From Papio anubis (Eukaryota > Chordata > Mammalia > Primates > Cercopithecidae): a stretch of DNA of 64,000 nt. Below are positions 34,761 through 47,625 of the stretch, in pieces. A program made the translations under genes and the position numbers. The notes under the pieces are model-generated. The model saw nothing but the letters and a program-made list of their open reading frames with translations. It did not search any database and was not told the DNA's origin. How positions within the stretch are numbered: the stretch's first letter is position 1; each line of letters starts with the position of its first letter. The stretch is from the NCBI RefSeq assembly GCF_008728515.1, contig NC_044989.1:80191754-80255753 (forward strand). Reading direction: 5' to 3'.

Positions 34761-35589
34761 GAGTCACTAGCCTGAAACGATGTTAAATATTTTTCAAAGG
34801 CATTTATTTACATCTATTGCAATGATCACAATGATCACAGTAAAAGGAAATTTAAAAAATGGTCCCATAAAGATTTCATCGTCAAGCTTATTTTCTTTGC
34901 CCTGGTATATAAGAAACCTTATGATCTCCCCCATGCCTACATTTCTCTAACCTTTTCATTCTTCACATGCATCTTTGGTTGTTTTGGTAAAAGGAATTGC
35001 TTACATTTATCTGACTATATTATGTTCATATCTAGCAGTGATATTGTAGTAAATGCCATACTTTGCCACCCAGATGTCTCCTGAAGCATAAAATACCTAG
35101 TCCCCAACTTGAGAGAACTGCTGGGTGATAGACCTCAGCTGTAAGCCCTCCCCAAGAGTTACCTTCTGATGGAAAGTACCACCTTATGTAGGTCATGCCA
35201 ACTGCCCTGGAACATCCTGTGTCTAATGCAGGGAGAGAAAGCTCAGCCTCCACACCCCAAAAAGGGACAGTAACACTGCAGGTACAGTTCTGAAGGAGAC
35301 CAATCCAACTTCACAGGTGCCCATGGGGTGAGTTTACACCTTGTTACCACTAGTTAGACTGATTAGCCACTGCAGTTAGGTGACTGCAGTGACAGTTTTC
35401 CCATAGAAGACGGGTTTCCCAGGACATGAGACTTTCAGTGCTGAAAGTAGGAAAGTCCTGGGTAAAGCAGATTGACTTTGTCACCCAAAATTTCAAAGCC
35501 CAACTCCTCTCTAAAATCCTGCTTTACTCCTTTCTACCACAGTTGCTTATCTTGAACACACTCCTTGCTTAACTTCCCTCATTCTAATC
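34761..35589. other. No recognised feature
   Basis: Unique-looking, moderately GC-balanced stretch. A 73-codon minus-strand frame at 35032-35253 has no recognisable domain. Confidence 0.4.
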
Positions 35590-36060
35590 TCTGCCCTGGC
35601 ACATGAGTGCAAAAATAGACATGAGAAGGACAAAAGAAGAAGCAGAGAGACCATCAAGGGAGGCGATTGCATTATTCCAACAGAGAAATTTATGAAAGTA
35701 ACAGGCCTAGGTCAGTGACAGCAAAGATGGAAGACAGGTAGACAGACTCAAGATCCATTTTACAGATCAAGCTAATGAGTCTTATTGATGAATTGAATTA
35801 TGGATCATGGAAGCCTATTTAGAGTTGAGGTTGAACAGTTGAGCAAATGCTGGCATCATTTACTGAAATGGGGAATATAATGATGATTCACTATACCTTC
35901 AATTCAGTTTGGGACGTGTGAGTGGAGATTTCAAGTAGACATAAAGTTCTAGAGCTAAAGAGAGGTCTGGATTGGTAGCACAGATTTGAGAGACAGTGAC
36001 ATTCGGGTTATAATTTAAATCACAGGAGCAAATAGGACCCTCAGAAGAGAGTTCAAAGGT
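35590..36060 (-). mobile_element. L2 fragment, antisense
   Basis: G/A-rich reversed L2 with 'gcgattgcattattccaaca', 'tggaagacaggtagacagac' and 'gtggagatttcaagtagaca' in the order expected for L2. Confidence 0.6.
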
Positions 36061-36135
36061 TTCAAGTTCTTTTGAGAATCTGATGAAAGTTAAGGACCTT
36101 CTTTTAAGAAAAAAAGCTCATTCTTATAAAAATGT

Positions 36136-36583
36136 CTATATTAGTTTCCTAGAGCTTGCATAATAATGTGATATAAATGGGATACTTTAAAAGAACAGAA
36201 ATGTATTGTTTCATGCTTCTGGAGGCTAGAAGTTTGAAGTCAGGGTGTTTGCAGGGGCATGCTCCCTCTGAAACCTGCAGGGGAGGATTCTTTCTTGACT
36301 TTTCTTGGCTCCTTGTGGTGGCTGTCAATCCTATACCTTGGCTTGCAGCTGCATCACTCCAATCTCTACCTCTGTTGTCACGTGGCAGTCTTCTCTTTTT
36401 GTGTCTGCCCTCTTCTTAAAAGGACACCAGTCACTGAAGACTAAGGGCCCACCCTAACCTATTAAGACTTCATCTTAACTAATACATGCAGCGCTCCTCC
36501 ACCTTATATGTATATGGTTTCATCATGAAGTCCTGTTGGTTAGGATTTCAACAAAACTTTGGAGATACAATTGAATCCATAAG
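36136..36583 (-). mobile_element. MLT1-type MaLR LTR, antisense
   Basis: Reverse of an MLT1 LTR with 'tattagtttcctagagctt', 'cttctggaggctagaagttt', 'gggcatgctccctctgaaac', 'aaaggacaccagtcac' and a terminal 'acaattgaatccataag'. A solo LTR directly followed by an L1 A-tail. Confidence 0.88.
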
Positions 36584-36934
36584 AATTTTAAATTTTTTTT
36601 TACTTTTCCATAGGTTATTGGGGTATTTGGTTACATGAGTAAGTTCTTTAGTGGTGATTTGTGAGATTTTGGAGAACCCATCACCCAAGCAATATACACT
36701 GCATCCTATTTGTAGTCTTTTATCCCTCGCCCCCTACCACCCTTCCCCTCAAATCCCCAAAGTCTATTGTATGCCTTTACATTCTCATAGCTTAGCTCCC
36801 ACATATCAATGAGAACATACAATGTTTGGTTTTTCATTCCTGAGTTACTTCGTTTAGAATAATAGTCTCCAATCTCGTCCAGGTCACTGGAAATACCATT
36901 AATTCATTCATTTTCATGGCCATGTAGTATTCCG

Positions 36935-37001
36935 TTATATATATATGTGTGTGTGGGGGTGTGTGTGTGTGTGTGTGTGTGTATATGTATATATATATGT
37001 C
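36935..37001. repeat. Compound (TA)n(TG)n(TA)n microsatellite
   Basis: Alternating TA and TG runs within the L1, with a GGGGG interruption near 36955. Confidence 0.95.
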
Positions 37002-37569
37002 ACAGTTTCTTTATCCACTCGTTGATTGATGGGCATTTGTGTTGATTCTATGATCATGCAATTTTGAATTGTGCTGCTATAAACATGCATGTGCAAGTAT
37101 CTTTTTCATGTAATGACCTCTTTTCCTCTGGGTAGATACCCAGTAATGAGATTGCTGGATCAAATGGTAGTACTTTTAGTTATTTAAGGAGTCTCCACAC
37201 TGTTTTCCATAGTGACTGTTTACGTTCCTACCAACAGTGTAGAAGTGTTCCCTGATCACCGCATCCACGCCAACATCTACTGTCTTTTGATTTTTTGATT
37301 ATGGCCATTCTGGCGGGAGTAAGGTAGTATCACATTGTGGTTTTGATTTGCATTTCCCTAATCATTGGTGGTATTGAGCATTTTTTCACATGTTTGTTGA
37401 CCATTTGTATATCTTCTTTAGAGAGTTGTCTATTCATGTCCTTAGGCCACTTTTTGATGGGATTGTTTTATTCTTACTGAGTTGTTTGAGTCTGTTACAG
37501 ATTTTAGATATTCGTTCTTTGTCAGATGTATAGATTGTGAAGATTTTCTCCCACTCTGTGGTTGTCTGT

Positions 37570-38766
37570 TTACTCTGCTGACTGTTCTTTTGCTCTACAA
37601 AAGCTCTTTAGTTTAATTAAGTCGCAACTATTTATCATTGTTTTTATTGCATTTGCTTTTGGGTTCTTGGTAATGAAATCTTTGCCTAAGCCAATGTCTA
37701 GAAGGGTTTTTTCAATGTTATCATTGAGAATTTTTATAGTTTCATATCTTAGATTTAAGCCCTTAATCCATCTTGAGTTGATTTTTGTATAAGGTGAGAG
37801 ATGAGGATCCAGTTTCATGTGGCTAGACAATTATCCCAGCACCATTTGTTGAAAAGGATGTACTTTGCCCACTTTATGTTTTTGTTTGCTTTGTCAAAGA
37901 TCAGTTGGCTGTATGAATTTGGGTTTATTTCTGGGTTCTCTATTCTGTTCCATTAGTCTATGTGCCTGTTTTTATACCAGTATCACACTGTTTTGGTGAC
38001 AATGGCCTTATAGTATAGTTTGAAATCAGGTAGTGTGATGCCTCCAGATTTGTTCTTTCAACTTAGTCTTGCTTTGGCTATGCGGGCTCTTTTTGGTTCC
38101 ATATGAATTTTAGAATTTTTTTTTCTAATTCTGAGAAGAATGATGATGGTATTTTGATGGGCATTGCATTGAATTTGTAGATTGCTTTTGGCAGTATGGT
38201 CATTTTCACAATATTGATTCTGCCCATCCATGAGCACGGAATGTGTTTCCATTTGTTTGTGTTGTCTGTGATTTCTTTCAGCAGTGTTTTGTAATTTTCC
38301 TTGTAGAGGTCTTTCACCTCCTTGGTTAGGTGTGTTCTGAATTATTTTATTTTTTATTTTTTGTAGCTATTGTAAAAGGGGTTTAGTTCCTGATTTGATT
38401 CTCTGCTTTGTCGACGTTGGTGTATAGAAGAGCTACTGATTTGTGTACATTAATCTTGTATCCAGAAATGTTGCTGAATTGTTGTTGTTGTTTTTTTTTA
38501 ATCAGTTCTAGGAGCTTTCTGGAGGAGTGTTTAGGGTTTTCAAGGTAAACAATCATACCGTCAGCAATGAATGATAGTTTGACTTCCTCTTTACTGACTT
38601 GGATGCCCTTTATTTCTTTCTCTTGTCTGATTGCTCTGGCTAAGGATTCCAGTACTGTGTTGAAGAGGAGTGGTGAGAGTGGGCATCCTTGTTTTGTTCC
38701 AGTTCTCAGAGGGAATGCTTTCAACTTTTCCCCACTCAGTATTATGTTGACTGTGGGTTTGTCATA
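37570..38766 (-). pseudogene. L1 ORF2 relic with altered RT catalytic box
   Basis: Decayed L1 ORF2 on the minus strand. Open pieces at 38383-38781, 38078-38317 and 37570-37830 lie in different frames, so frameshifts are present. Landmarks are GTKQGCPLSPLLFN (about 38660-38710), IVYLENP, FIWNQKEP and LDPHLSPYTKINSRW. At the catalytic site the expected FADD reads as IADG (about 38558-38569), so one of the two adjacent aspartates needed for reverse transcription is lost. It is a dead fragment of a retrotransposon polymerase gene, not a cellular gene. Confidence 0.9.
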
Positions 38767-39064
38767 GAAAACACGTAGCACTTTTATACCATTTTAAGGA
38801 TTCAAAAATTTTTAATGCACAACTTCCAGAAACATAATGCTGGACTCACCAACATTTGAAAGATGGGTGCAGGAAGAATTAATATAAAAAGAATGAGAAG
38901 ATACAAGAAGATCAGGAGCATATATCTCCTTTCTAGGAAGCCAAAAGAAAAGAGTGTTCAAAGATCAACCCTGAAGCCATGGAAAAAAAGCACTGAAAAT
39001 AATCCCCTGAAAATCAAATGAATCTGCTGGGTTTACCACAGGTAGCTCCACACAGTGTTGCTGA
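38767..39064. other. No recognised feature
   Basis: Just under 300 bp of unique-looking sequence between L1 and MIR. Confidence 0.4.
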
Positions 39065-39290
39065 TGATACTAGCAATATATATTAACATTCTTGGCCTTT
39101 CTAGATGCCAGGCACTATTCTAAGTACTCTTAATGTGTTGAATTATTTAATCCTCACATCAACTCTGTTATTATTCCCATTTTATAATGAGAAAACTGGA
39201 GAGGTAAAATATCCTTTTTACAGTGACATACCTAGCTGGCAAAAGAGCATCTCAAACCTTACGATGTTCAAATCATAACTTTTTCCTCTC
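39065..39290 (-). mobile_element. MIR SINE
   Basis: Reverse MIR with 'agatgccaggcactattcta', 'tatttaatcctcacatcaac' and 'ccattttataatgagaaaac'. Well preserved for this family. Confidence 0.85.
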
Positions 39291-39466
39291 TCCTGATCTG
39301 TATCTCCTCATGATTCCCCATTTCAGTCATTAAATAAAACTGCAAATCGTTGACATTTTGTTTCTTAAATGAGGTCATCTCTTCATTTCATTTCACGAAT
39401 TAAATGAATTCATTTTTCCTATTACCCAAACCAGAAAGTGCAGAATAATGTACTTCTCTCTGACTC

Positions 39467-39490
39467 TTTTTTTTTTTTTTTTTTTTTTTT
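39467..39490. repeat. Poly(T) run
   Basis: 24 consecutive T, not attached to a recognisable Alu or L1 body. The following sequence is L2 in the plus orientation, so it is not an L2 tail. Confidence 0.9.
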
Positions 39491-39524
39491 CCGGCTATTT
39501 TCTGAGTTAACTTAGTGGCTAAAT

Positions 39525-39785
39525 GTGGTCAGTCTCTTGCTTAAAATCTGTCAGTGGTTCTGCATTGCCATAGAATAAGTAGCCTGGGATCAGGCTATTT
39601 CCAACCTCACTCTCAAAGTGTTCCTAGAGGGCTGCATGACCACTCCTCTAACCACATTGAACCATGTGTTGTGTTTCACCCTTTCCCTATGCTCTGTCTG
39701 TGATGGGTTTTCCTCTTGACACCTGGAGACCTCTCTTTGTATTTCAGCACCCAATTCACAGGCACCTTCTCTTATGAGGTATTCC
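39525..39785 (+). mobile_element. L2 fragment
   Basis: Forward L2 with 'aaatctgtcagtggttctgc', 'cattgccatagaataagtag' and 'caggcaccttctcttatgag'. Confidence 0.7.
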
Positions 39786-40768
39786 ATGGGATCTTGCGCC
39801 AAGGGCAAAACCAAAGGCAAAACCTAAATCAAGAAGACAACAGTTTTGACTTCAATGTGCATTTGATTTTGTCCAAGTCAGAAAATGTGAAAAAGACACA
39901 GGAGACAAATAAACAGGTAACTTGACTAAAGGACAGAATGTTAATGACAGGCTGGTGCTAGCAACAAATTGTTGTTGAGCTTAAAGAAGGGAGACAAACC
40001 ATTGGCTGGAAGTCAGCTCCTTCCAATTATATTGCACCATCGATGTAAATAATCCCCTCTCCCAAAAGGAGAGCTTTATGATGGCAAGTGATGAAGAATT
40101 TTATGCTGTTCTGCTAAAATCACATTTATCATCTTGCACATTGGGCTTCAATTTTTAATTTACTCATTTTAATAAGCTTTGTTACTTCCAAGGTTGTTTA
40201 TACAGTTTTTAACTGCTTCTAGGTTTTTGTTTTTCTGAGTCTTTTTTAGCTTTTAAATAATGGCTATGATTATATAATTAAAGCAAACTACAGCAGATTA
40301 CATTAAGAAGTTCACTTTTTTTGGAAGAGGGAAGTTCACTCTTTGTTCACTTTCATATTATTCATTTTTCATAATTTAATATTACCAAAGATAGTTTATA
40401 AATACTATAATTAGCATATTTGTTGTTTTTCTTGAATGGATATTGTGATTTACCTTTAAAAGACTCATAATGATCTTTAGGTAGCACTGACAACTCCTGA
40501 ACCCTGAAATCTTGAATTTTAGATCCTTTATTGCTTGTGGTTTCCCTTAGGCAAATTATGCAAAGTTTTTTTTCGTTGTTGTTTTTATTTTAGGTTTTGT
40601 TTACAGTTTTACTGCAAATTCTATATCATATACTTTAGAATTCAAAATGCAATAATAGACTTATATATGGGTGTGTGTGTATCATATTAAGTAAACTCAA
40701 TAAGCAAAGCACTAATAGCAAAACACACACACACACAAGTATTGCTTTATCCTTATCTACTGTTTCTC
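39786..40768. other. No recognised feature apart from short microsatellites
   Basis: AT-rich unique DNA ending in a short (TG)n (about 40670-40680) and (AC)n (about 40722-40737). Confidence 0.45.
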
Positions 40769-40772
40769 CTCC

Positions 40773-41070
40773 TTTTTCTTTTCTTTTTTCAGATGGAGTC
40801 TCACTCTGTCACCCAGGCTGGAGTGCAGTGGTGCGATCTCGGCTCACTGCAACCTCTGCCTCCCAGGTTCAAGTGATTCTCCTGCCTCAGCCTCCTGAGT
40901 AGCTGGGATTACAGGCATGCGCCACCACACCCAGCTAATTTTGTATTTTTAGTAGAGACGGGGTTTTTCCATGTTTGTCAGGCTGGTCTTGAACTCCAGA
41001 CCTCAGGTGATCCATCTGCCTTGGCCTCCCAAAGTGCTGGGGTTACAGGAATGAACCACCATGCCCAGCC
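40773..41070 (-). mobile_element. AluS, antisense
   Basis: Full-length reversed Alu from ttttttcagatggagtctca to atgcccagcc. S-type positions and many CpG decays. No clean target duplication. Confidence 0.93.
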
Positions 41071-41429
41071 TTCTCCATTTTCAGAACTGTACAGAACTCC
41101 CTCCTCTGTGCTCCATTACTTCCTATGTGTACTGCTGTCGTATGACGTGCACACTCTCTTATAACTTATGGGTTTACTTCTGTCTCTTCTACTCTCTGAT
41201 ACAATTTTAGAATCTAGAAAATTACTTACATTTTTGTATGTCCTTGGCACAATACTTGGGAATGATAGGCCCTTGCAGAATGAATGAATGAATGCCTAGA
41301 GTTTGTTCTATGTGTGAGTCTCTGAGGTACTTGAATGTTCGTATGTGTGTTAAGAATATAAGAAACAATAACATCTCCCACTGATGTTTTATGGTAAATT
41401 CAAATGGTGGATAAAACATTTCCAAAATT
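41071..41429. other. No recognised feature
   Basis: Unique-looking interval of about 360 bp. Confidence 0.45.
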
Positions 41430-41760
41430 AAAATAGAAGTCAACAGAGGCTGGAAGGGTAGTGGGGAGGGGGAGATTAAGAAGAAATGGCTAATGGGGAC
41501 AAAAATAAAGTTAGATAGAAGGAATAAGATCTAGTGTTTGGTAGCACAATAGGGCAACTATAGTTAACAATAATTTATGGTACATTTCATAATAACTGAA
41601 AGAGTGGAATTAGAAAGTTCCTAACACAAGGAAATGATACCACAATTACCCCGATTTGATCATTACATATTCTATGCTTATATAAAAATATCACATGTAC
41701 CCTATAAATATATACAACTATTATGTATTCATAATAATTAAAAATAAAAATAAAATGACA
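41430..41760 (+). mobile_element. L1M 3' end, sense
   Basis: Old L1 3' UTR with 'aggctggaagggtagtgggg', 'gatagaaggaataagatcta', 'actatagttaacaataattt', 'tcacatgtaccctataaata' and a decayed A-tail of AAAATAAA type. Confidence 0.88.
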
Positions 41761-43010
41761 ATGAAAACAAAATAACAAAAACAAGCAATCTCATGTAACT
41801 GTAAGGACAATCTTAGTTTGTTATCTAGATGGTTTATTTACCATTCACATATTTGTCTGTATATGATTGTAAATCCTCAAATATATGTAATATGTGATTT
41901 TAAAAAATAAGCCATATGATGCCATATATCAAAAGAATGTTTAAAGTGCCACACTGTTTCTAGGATTATCTATAACTTACAGTAACGAAGGCTTATATGG
42001 TTAATCAATGGCCGTTTTATTGTATTCTTTCTTGTGTATGTATTAATTGCCCTTGTTAGTGCATCTTCCATTAATTCTCTGGAAAATTTGGCTTATACAT
42101 TATTGCATATGTTTTTCTTTTGCTTTTTCTTAGCACCTGTGGAAGTTTTATCCCAATTGTCTCATAGCACTCAAAGCAAGGTTTACTTTCAAAAGTGGAA
42201 GTTCAGTTGCCAAGAAACACTATGACAATAGCAAGTACTAAAACCGTAAATGACAGATGGAAGCTGTAGATTTCCAAGTTGGCTGAAATCTTCATCTTCG
42301 GAATGTCTTTCGATTTACTCATAATGATTGAAGAAATAGGAAATCTTCCAATCCTAGCTTCCCTGGAGTCAAAGTGACGTGTTTACTTCTAACTTAATGT
42401 GTATACATATATGCACTCAACAAATTATATCAATTGTTCACATAATTTTATTGGAAGGAAGGGAGAAGGAAGGAAAAGTTTGAAATTTACCGTGTTTATT
42501 TCGAAACATATCTGAAAGCCAATTTACTGGTGTTTCACCTTCAATAAATCTCATTTTCCTCAAAATGAAATGACTTGTGCTTGGAAATATTGATGCTTAG
42601 CTGCAGAACTGAAATTTGAACATAGGACCCCTAATTTCACATTCAATATTTACCTCATCTTTCTTTTCTCATTATTCATTGGAATACTACATGAGAAAGG
42701 GTTGTTCCAAAATGCAATTCTGTAGAAAAATTTTAATGATTATTGGTCTTTTATGTATTTCCTGGAATGGTTTGTTCCTTTTTAATCAATATGTTTATAC
42801 ATTCATCAGGTTTTCATACTACTAATATAACATAAACAAAATAAATCTAGTAATGGCACAGAAATTGATAACAAAACGTTTTATGGATATCTAAATATTT
42901 TCTTTAGCTTGTCATAATGAAAACAAAACAAAACAAAATTTAGGATAAACCATTAATTCCCCTGCAAGATAAAGATAATTCCTTCAATAATTCATTTATC
43001 TATTGTGCTT
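41761..43010. other. No recognised feature
   Basis: AT-rich unique DNA. It includes a short (AAAAC)n at about 42917-42937. Confidence 0.45.
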
Positions 43011-43022
43011 TAATTGTTTTTA

Positions 43023-43332
43023 TTTTTATTTTTATTTTTTTTTAGATGAAGCCTTGCTCTGTCACCCAAGCTGGAGTGTAGTGGTATGATCATAGCTCAC
43101 TGCAGCCTCGAACTTCTAGGATCAAGTGATCCTCTTGTCTCAGCCTTCCAAGTAGCTGGGACTACAGCTGTCCACCACCACTTCTGGCTAGTTTTTTTTT
43201 TTTTTTTTTCTCATGTAGAGACATGGTCTAGCTATGTTGCCCAGATTGGTCTTGACCTTCTGGCCTCAAGCAGTCTTATTGCTTCAGCCTTTCAAAGCTT
43301 AAGGATTACAGGCATGAGCCACAGCATCGGCC
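43023..43332 (-). mobile_element. AluJ, antisense
   Basis: Reversed old Alu ('gatcatagctcactgcagcc', 'gtagagacatggtctagcta'), AluJ-type by divergence. An inner T-run is expanded (about 43192-43210). The duplication taattgttttta at 43011-43022 and 43333-43344 is exact. Confidence 0.95.
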
Positions 43333-43344
43333 TAATTGTTTTTA

Positions 43345-44356
43345 GATGCTAAGCACACTACCAAAAACAGAAGAAAACAAAAGTTATCTTGAATGCATAA
43401 AATTAGTTGGACACTAGATGTATAAAAATTAAAGAATACAAACAAGTATGAGATGCAGTTTTTACTTCATGTCAAATATTGGGGAAGAGAGCAATACAGG
43501 TAATTTTCCTTGAAAAAATGAATTGCAAATTTAGTTTTTGAAATAACAGATATGATTGGCAGGTAGAAAATCAAAGTGTACATCCCAGACAGAACATACG
43601 GAACAAGAACCTGGTTGGGATGTTTCTTAATTGGTATTTATTCTCTACCTACTACACTACATTGGAGAGTAGCTTGAATTGATGTTTGATTGACTGAAGC
43701 CTAGAGCTCTATTTCATTTTGTACATAGTTTATAAACATAAAACTTAAGAAAAATATAGCAATGGTTAACAAAATCCTTGAAGTAGAATGATGCATTTTA
43801 CTTTTTTCACTAATCATTTCAGTTATTATTCCACATAAAAGAATACAATGTTTTTGCTATTATAATTGCTAAGATGTTACACTTCAAAACAAATCATCTG
43901 CCCAGCCTTTGGTAGCTTTATTTCCGAAAGTTGTACTGATACTAATGAGAATTCTTTTGTCAGTTACTTGGGTGTTGATATTTGATTCCAGCGATTTTTT
44001 TTTAATTTTTTGTTAGTGATTAATTAAAAGAAAATTTATATTTAAGAAACTAATACTATATTGTACTATTTCCCTACATGTAAAAAAAATCAGCGCCTTT
44101 TGTTTCTCACAAAGTTACTGTGAATGAGCTCACTACATTTTGTGTTGCCAAGTTAGTTCAGTGGACAATTTTTATTCACTTAAATAAGCCTAAGAAAGTA
44201 CTTCATTTGTATAAACAAATATGAATATTTATACTTAGTATAAAAATCTTATAGCACTGGGTCAGCATACTATTCTCTTCATCTCCTTTATCTAAATGTA
44301 ATTTATGTTAAATGTTGTGAAGGATACAGGAAGCATCTTCCACACCTTCTTCTCCT
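43345..44356. other. No recognised feature
   Basis: AT-rich unique DNA of about 1 kb. No repeat or exon is supported. Confidence 0.45.
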
Positions 44357-45120
44357 TTGCCTCTGATTTCTAGTCTGCACCAAGTCTGGCTCATTTTGCC
44401 TCTGGAATATCCCTCAAATCATTCTGCTTTTTTCTACCCTCAGGACCTCCAATTCCAAATCCCTATTGCTCTGTTGACCATTACAGTGGTCTCTTCATAT
44501 GGCTATTCTCATCCTTCCTGGTACCTAGTGGCCTTTTCTCTACACTGTAAGCAAAGGGCTCTTCAGGACACACATCTTATACCTGGCCTGCAGATTGAAA
44601 ACACGTTAGGAATCTCTCTGTACCCTTAAAGACAAAACTCCTGAGCATGGCCTATAAGGCCATATATGATCTGTTTCCTCTCCCTCCCTTCAGACACATT
44701 TCATACCCCACTCGCCTGCCACCATCCCCATTCAGATCAATGATCATACAGGTCTTCCATCGCTGACCTTGACAGGCTCTTTTCTGATGTATACTGGTCT
44801 TTTGCCAGATACATTTTTTTTCTCTTCATCTTTTAGATGACAGTAAAATGTCATTTCCACAGGGAAGAGTTCCTTAACAACCTTACCTGGGTCAGAGGCT
44901 CCCATCATAGCATCATAACAGAGCGACTTTTGTCTCTGTTGCAACTGTTCATTAGTTTTATTTGCTTTCTGGCTTATCTGCCTGTCTTCCCTAGTAGATG
45001 GTAAGACCCAGAGGGCCTAAGCCATGCCTGCCTTTACTTATTATTTTATTACCTGGGTATAGGACATAAGTGGAAAAATTGTAGGATATTTGTGAATATC
45101 TATTAAGTCTATGAATGATA
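44357..45120 (+). mobile_element. L2, sense
   Basis: L2 3' half with 'ctgagcatggcctataaggc', 'cactcgcctgccaccatccc', 'atgtcatttccacagggaag' and 'ttagttttatttgctttctg'. The terminus near 45100 is degraded. Confidence 0.75.
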
Positions 45121-45180
45121 AAAAGGCTTTAGATTTTTAAATATTATGATTACGAACTGTTTAAGAGACAGAACCATAAC

Positions 45181-45324
45181 CATGCATGGTATTGCATGCT
45201 GATAGTCCCAGCTACTTGGGAGGCTGAGGTGGGAGAATCGCTTGAGTCTGGGAGGCGGAGGTTGCAGTGAGCTGAGATCGCATCACTGCACTGCAGCCTG
45301 GGTGATAGGGTGAGACCCCATCTC

Positions 45325-45350
<26 letters not shown>
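45181..45350 (+). mobile_element. 5'-truncated Alu (right monomer), sense
   Basis: Begins in the right monomer and ends in a pure A-run (45325-45350) followed by (GACAAA)n-like sequence. No left monomer. Confidence 0.9.
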
Positions 45351-45358
<8 letters not shown>

Positions 45359-45365
45359 GACAAAG

Positions 45366-46714
45366 ACAAAGACAACCAACCCATCATATGGACTATATGT
45401 ATGGCACACCTCTTAAACATTCAGAAAAATAGAGATAGAAGCTTAAAAATTCATAGATTCTGTGGTCAAACTCTATTCTGTATACTCAACTATAACCTTG
45501 AAGAATGTTATCATCTACCTACAAATTTGTCATCTCTTCATTGTTATAATAATACTGAAATGCAGCTATATATATTGGTAATAGAAAATGATGTAAAAAA
45601 TAAGTTTTTTGTCATTTTCCAATCTCCTTCCTTACCCCACCTCACAAATGTCACCAATTGCTCTGGGTAGATAAAAACCCTACTACTTGGTTTTATATTT
45701 AGTCTTACTTGGAGAGATTGAAGAAGTGTGTTTACCCTTGAGTACTGAATATAAAGACTTTCCAAGAAGACAAAACAGCACTAAATGCAAGGACCTGTGT
45801 CTGTTTAGGAAAAAAAAAAAAAATGCAGAAATCACACTCAAAAGAGGGAAAAGAAATGAGATGAGATCTTGAAAACATGTAGAGAGAAATGAAAACAGGC
45901 ACAGCCCAGACTATCTTTTTAGCAATCTACTGTGCTTCAACTTTCGAACATCTGAGAGTCCAAATAATGGTTTCCATATCACATCTCCCCTGGAGTCCAG
46001 TTTTGATGTTGATAAAAGTTGTTTTCACAACGTGCTGCTGCCAGATATGGTTTCTCTGAATCACCCAGAGGCTAAACACCATCTTCCTTTCTTCAGTTTA
46101 TTTTGCGGTTATCATGCCTGAAGCATGGGTCACCATAGTTGGAAATAACTTTTAGTAGTTGCATGAGCCAATAAATGAATGTGTCTGTGGGCTGTGTTGG
46201 GGTCATGGGCGGTTTTTCCAGAGCATCACAATCAATCTTAGGATGAGACATTAGTTTGAGAACAGTTAGAACCACGTCTTATATTTCCCAGTTGTCTTAC
46301 TAGGAACAACCCACTGCCCCAGGGCTTATGAGTCTGAACACTCCTCAATATTATTATTTCCCTTACTTTCTCAAAATTTAGTCAAGTTTGGTCGAACAGC
46401 TGACTTTGCTTTTTCAACTTAGTAAAAGTAAAAATCAATCTAAATGATCTTACACAAGATATTTTTTAAATGTAGAATATTCTAGAGGGGCAAGTGAGAT
46501 CAAACCCAAAGATCCTACGTTGTGTAGCTACCATGGATGCCTAACAATCAATATGATGCACTGAGATGCTTTGTGATACAGATATACCTTCTAAACCATC
46601 AAGGTCACCTTGTTTTGGTGTGGTTTTAATATCAAATATAATTTGTTTTCAAATTTCTCTACATTTGTTAATTCTTGTGTTTTGTTTTTATACTTTTTGT
46701 TAAATATATTATAG
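45366..46714. other. No recognised feature
   Basis: Unique-looking DNA. The section 45900-46320 has balanced composition, no repeat similarity and no open frame. Confidence 0.45.
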
Positions 46715-46978
46715 TGCCAGGCATAGCAGTTCACACCTGTAATCCCAGCACTTTGGGAGGCTGAGGCAGGAGGATTGCTTGAGGACAAGGGTTCAACACA
46801 AACCTTGGCAACATAGCGAGACCCCATTTCTGCAAAAAGTTAAAAATTAGCTGGGCATGGTGGAATGCCTCTGTAGTCATGGGAAGATCACTAGAGCCCA
46901 GGAGTTCAAGGTTGCCAGGAGCTAGGATTGTGCCATTGCACTCCGACCAGGGTGACAGAGGGAGATCCCGGCTCCATA
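46715..46978 (+). mobile_element. AluJ with internal deletion, sense
   Basis: Old Alu ('ggaggattgcttgaggac', 'ccttggcaacatagcgagac'). About 20 bases are missing in the right monomer between 'tgtagtcat' and 'gggaagatcac'. It has no clear A-tail. Confidence 0.9.
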
Positions 46979-47039
46979 GGATTGTTGTTGATGGCATAAG
47001 AGAGCGAGAGAAAGACAGAATGGAACATAGTGCAGTGGA

Positions 47040-47625
47040 AGGAGGCAGTCAATGGACGCCATTACAGGACTTTAAAGTGATGATGCTGTTGAATTTCAGA
47101 TTACTCTGCCATGTTGAAAGTTGGTTGGAGTAGAAATGGTGGTGCACCAGTTGGGATTTTTAAAATAGTCTATTGTGAGATAAGCGATGGTCCAAAATGG
47201 TGACAGTAGTGATTAAATAAAGTGTGGTGTATATAAAATATGGAGGTTGCGAGGGGAAAGAAAAATGAAAGATGAATTCTAATTATCTGTTTTAAGTATC
47301 TGAAGAGGATAGTGTTGCCATTACTACAAGGGGGAAGACAAGGTGAGGAACAGGTTTGAGCAGCTGGGGAGAGGATGGAATGCAGATTTCAATTTGAGAT
47401 TAAGAAGGCCCTATGACACTAAAATGAAGATATACAAAATAATGGGAAATATAAATTTGGAATTCAAAGGCAAGGTAAGAATTGGAGATATAAATTTAGG
47501 AAATATCATACAGATGGTATTTACAGTCATATAGATGGCTAAGTTGATATAGGAAAAAGAATGTAGAGACAGAAAAAAGTGAAGAAGCTTGGGACCAAGC
47601 CCTGAGGATCAGAAGCATTTAGAAG
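47040..47625 (-). mobile_element. L2 fragment, antisense
   Basis: Reversed L2 with 'catacagatggtatttacag' (about 47508) and 'gggaccaagccctgaggatc' (about 47590), both standard L2 landmarks. The left part is strongly diverged. Confidence 0.65.

Larger units (their letters stand above)
36590..38766 (-). mobile_element. L1 (L1PB/L1MA age), 5'-truncated, antisense
   Basis: T-tail at 36592-36600, 3' UTR ('gtggtgatttgtgagatttt'), then the ORF2 C-terminal half up to 'tgactgtgggtttgtcatag' at about 38766, where similarity to L1 stops. Older than the copy at 7.2 kb, judged by divergence. A TG/TA microsatellite has grown at 36935-37001. Confidence 0.93.
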
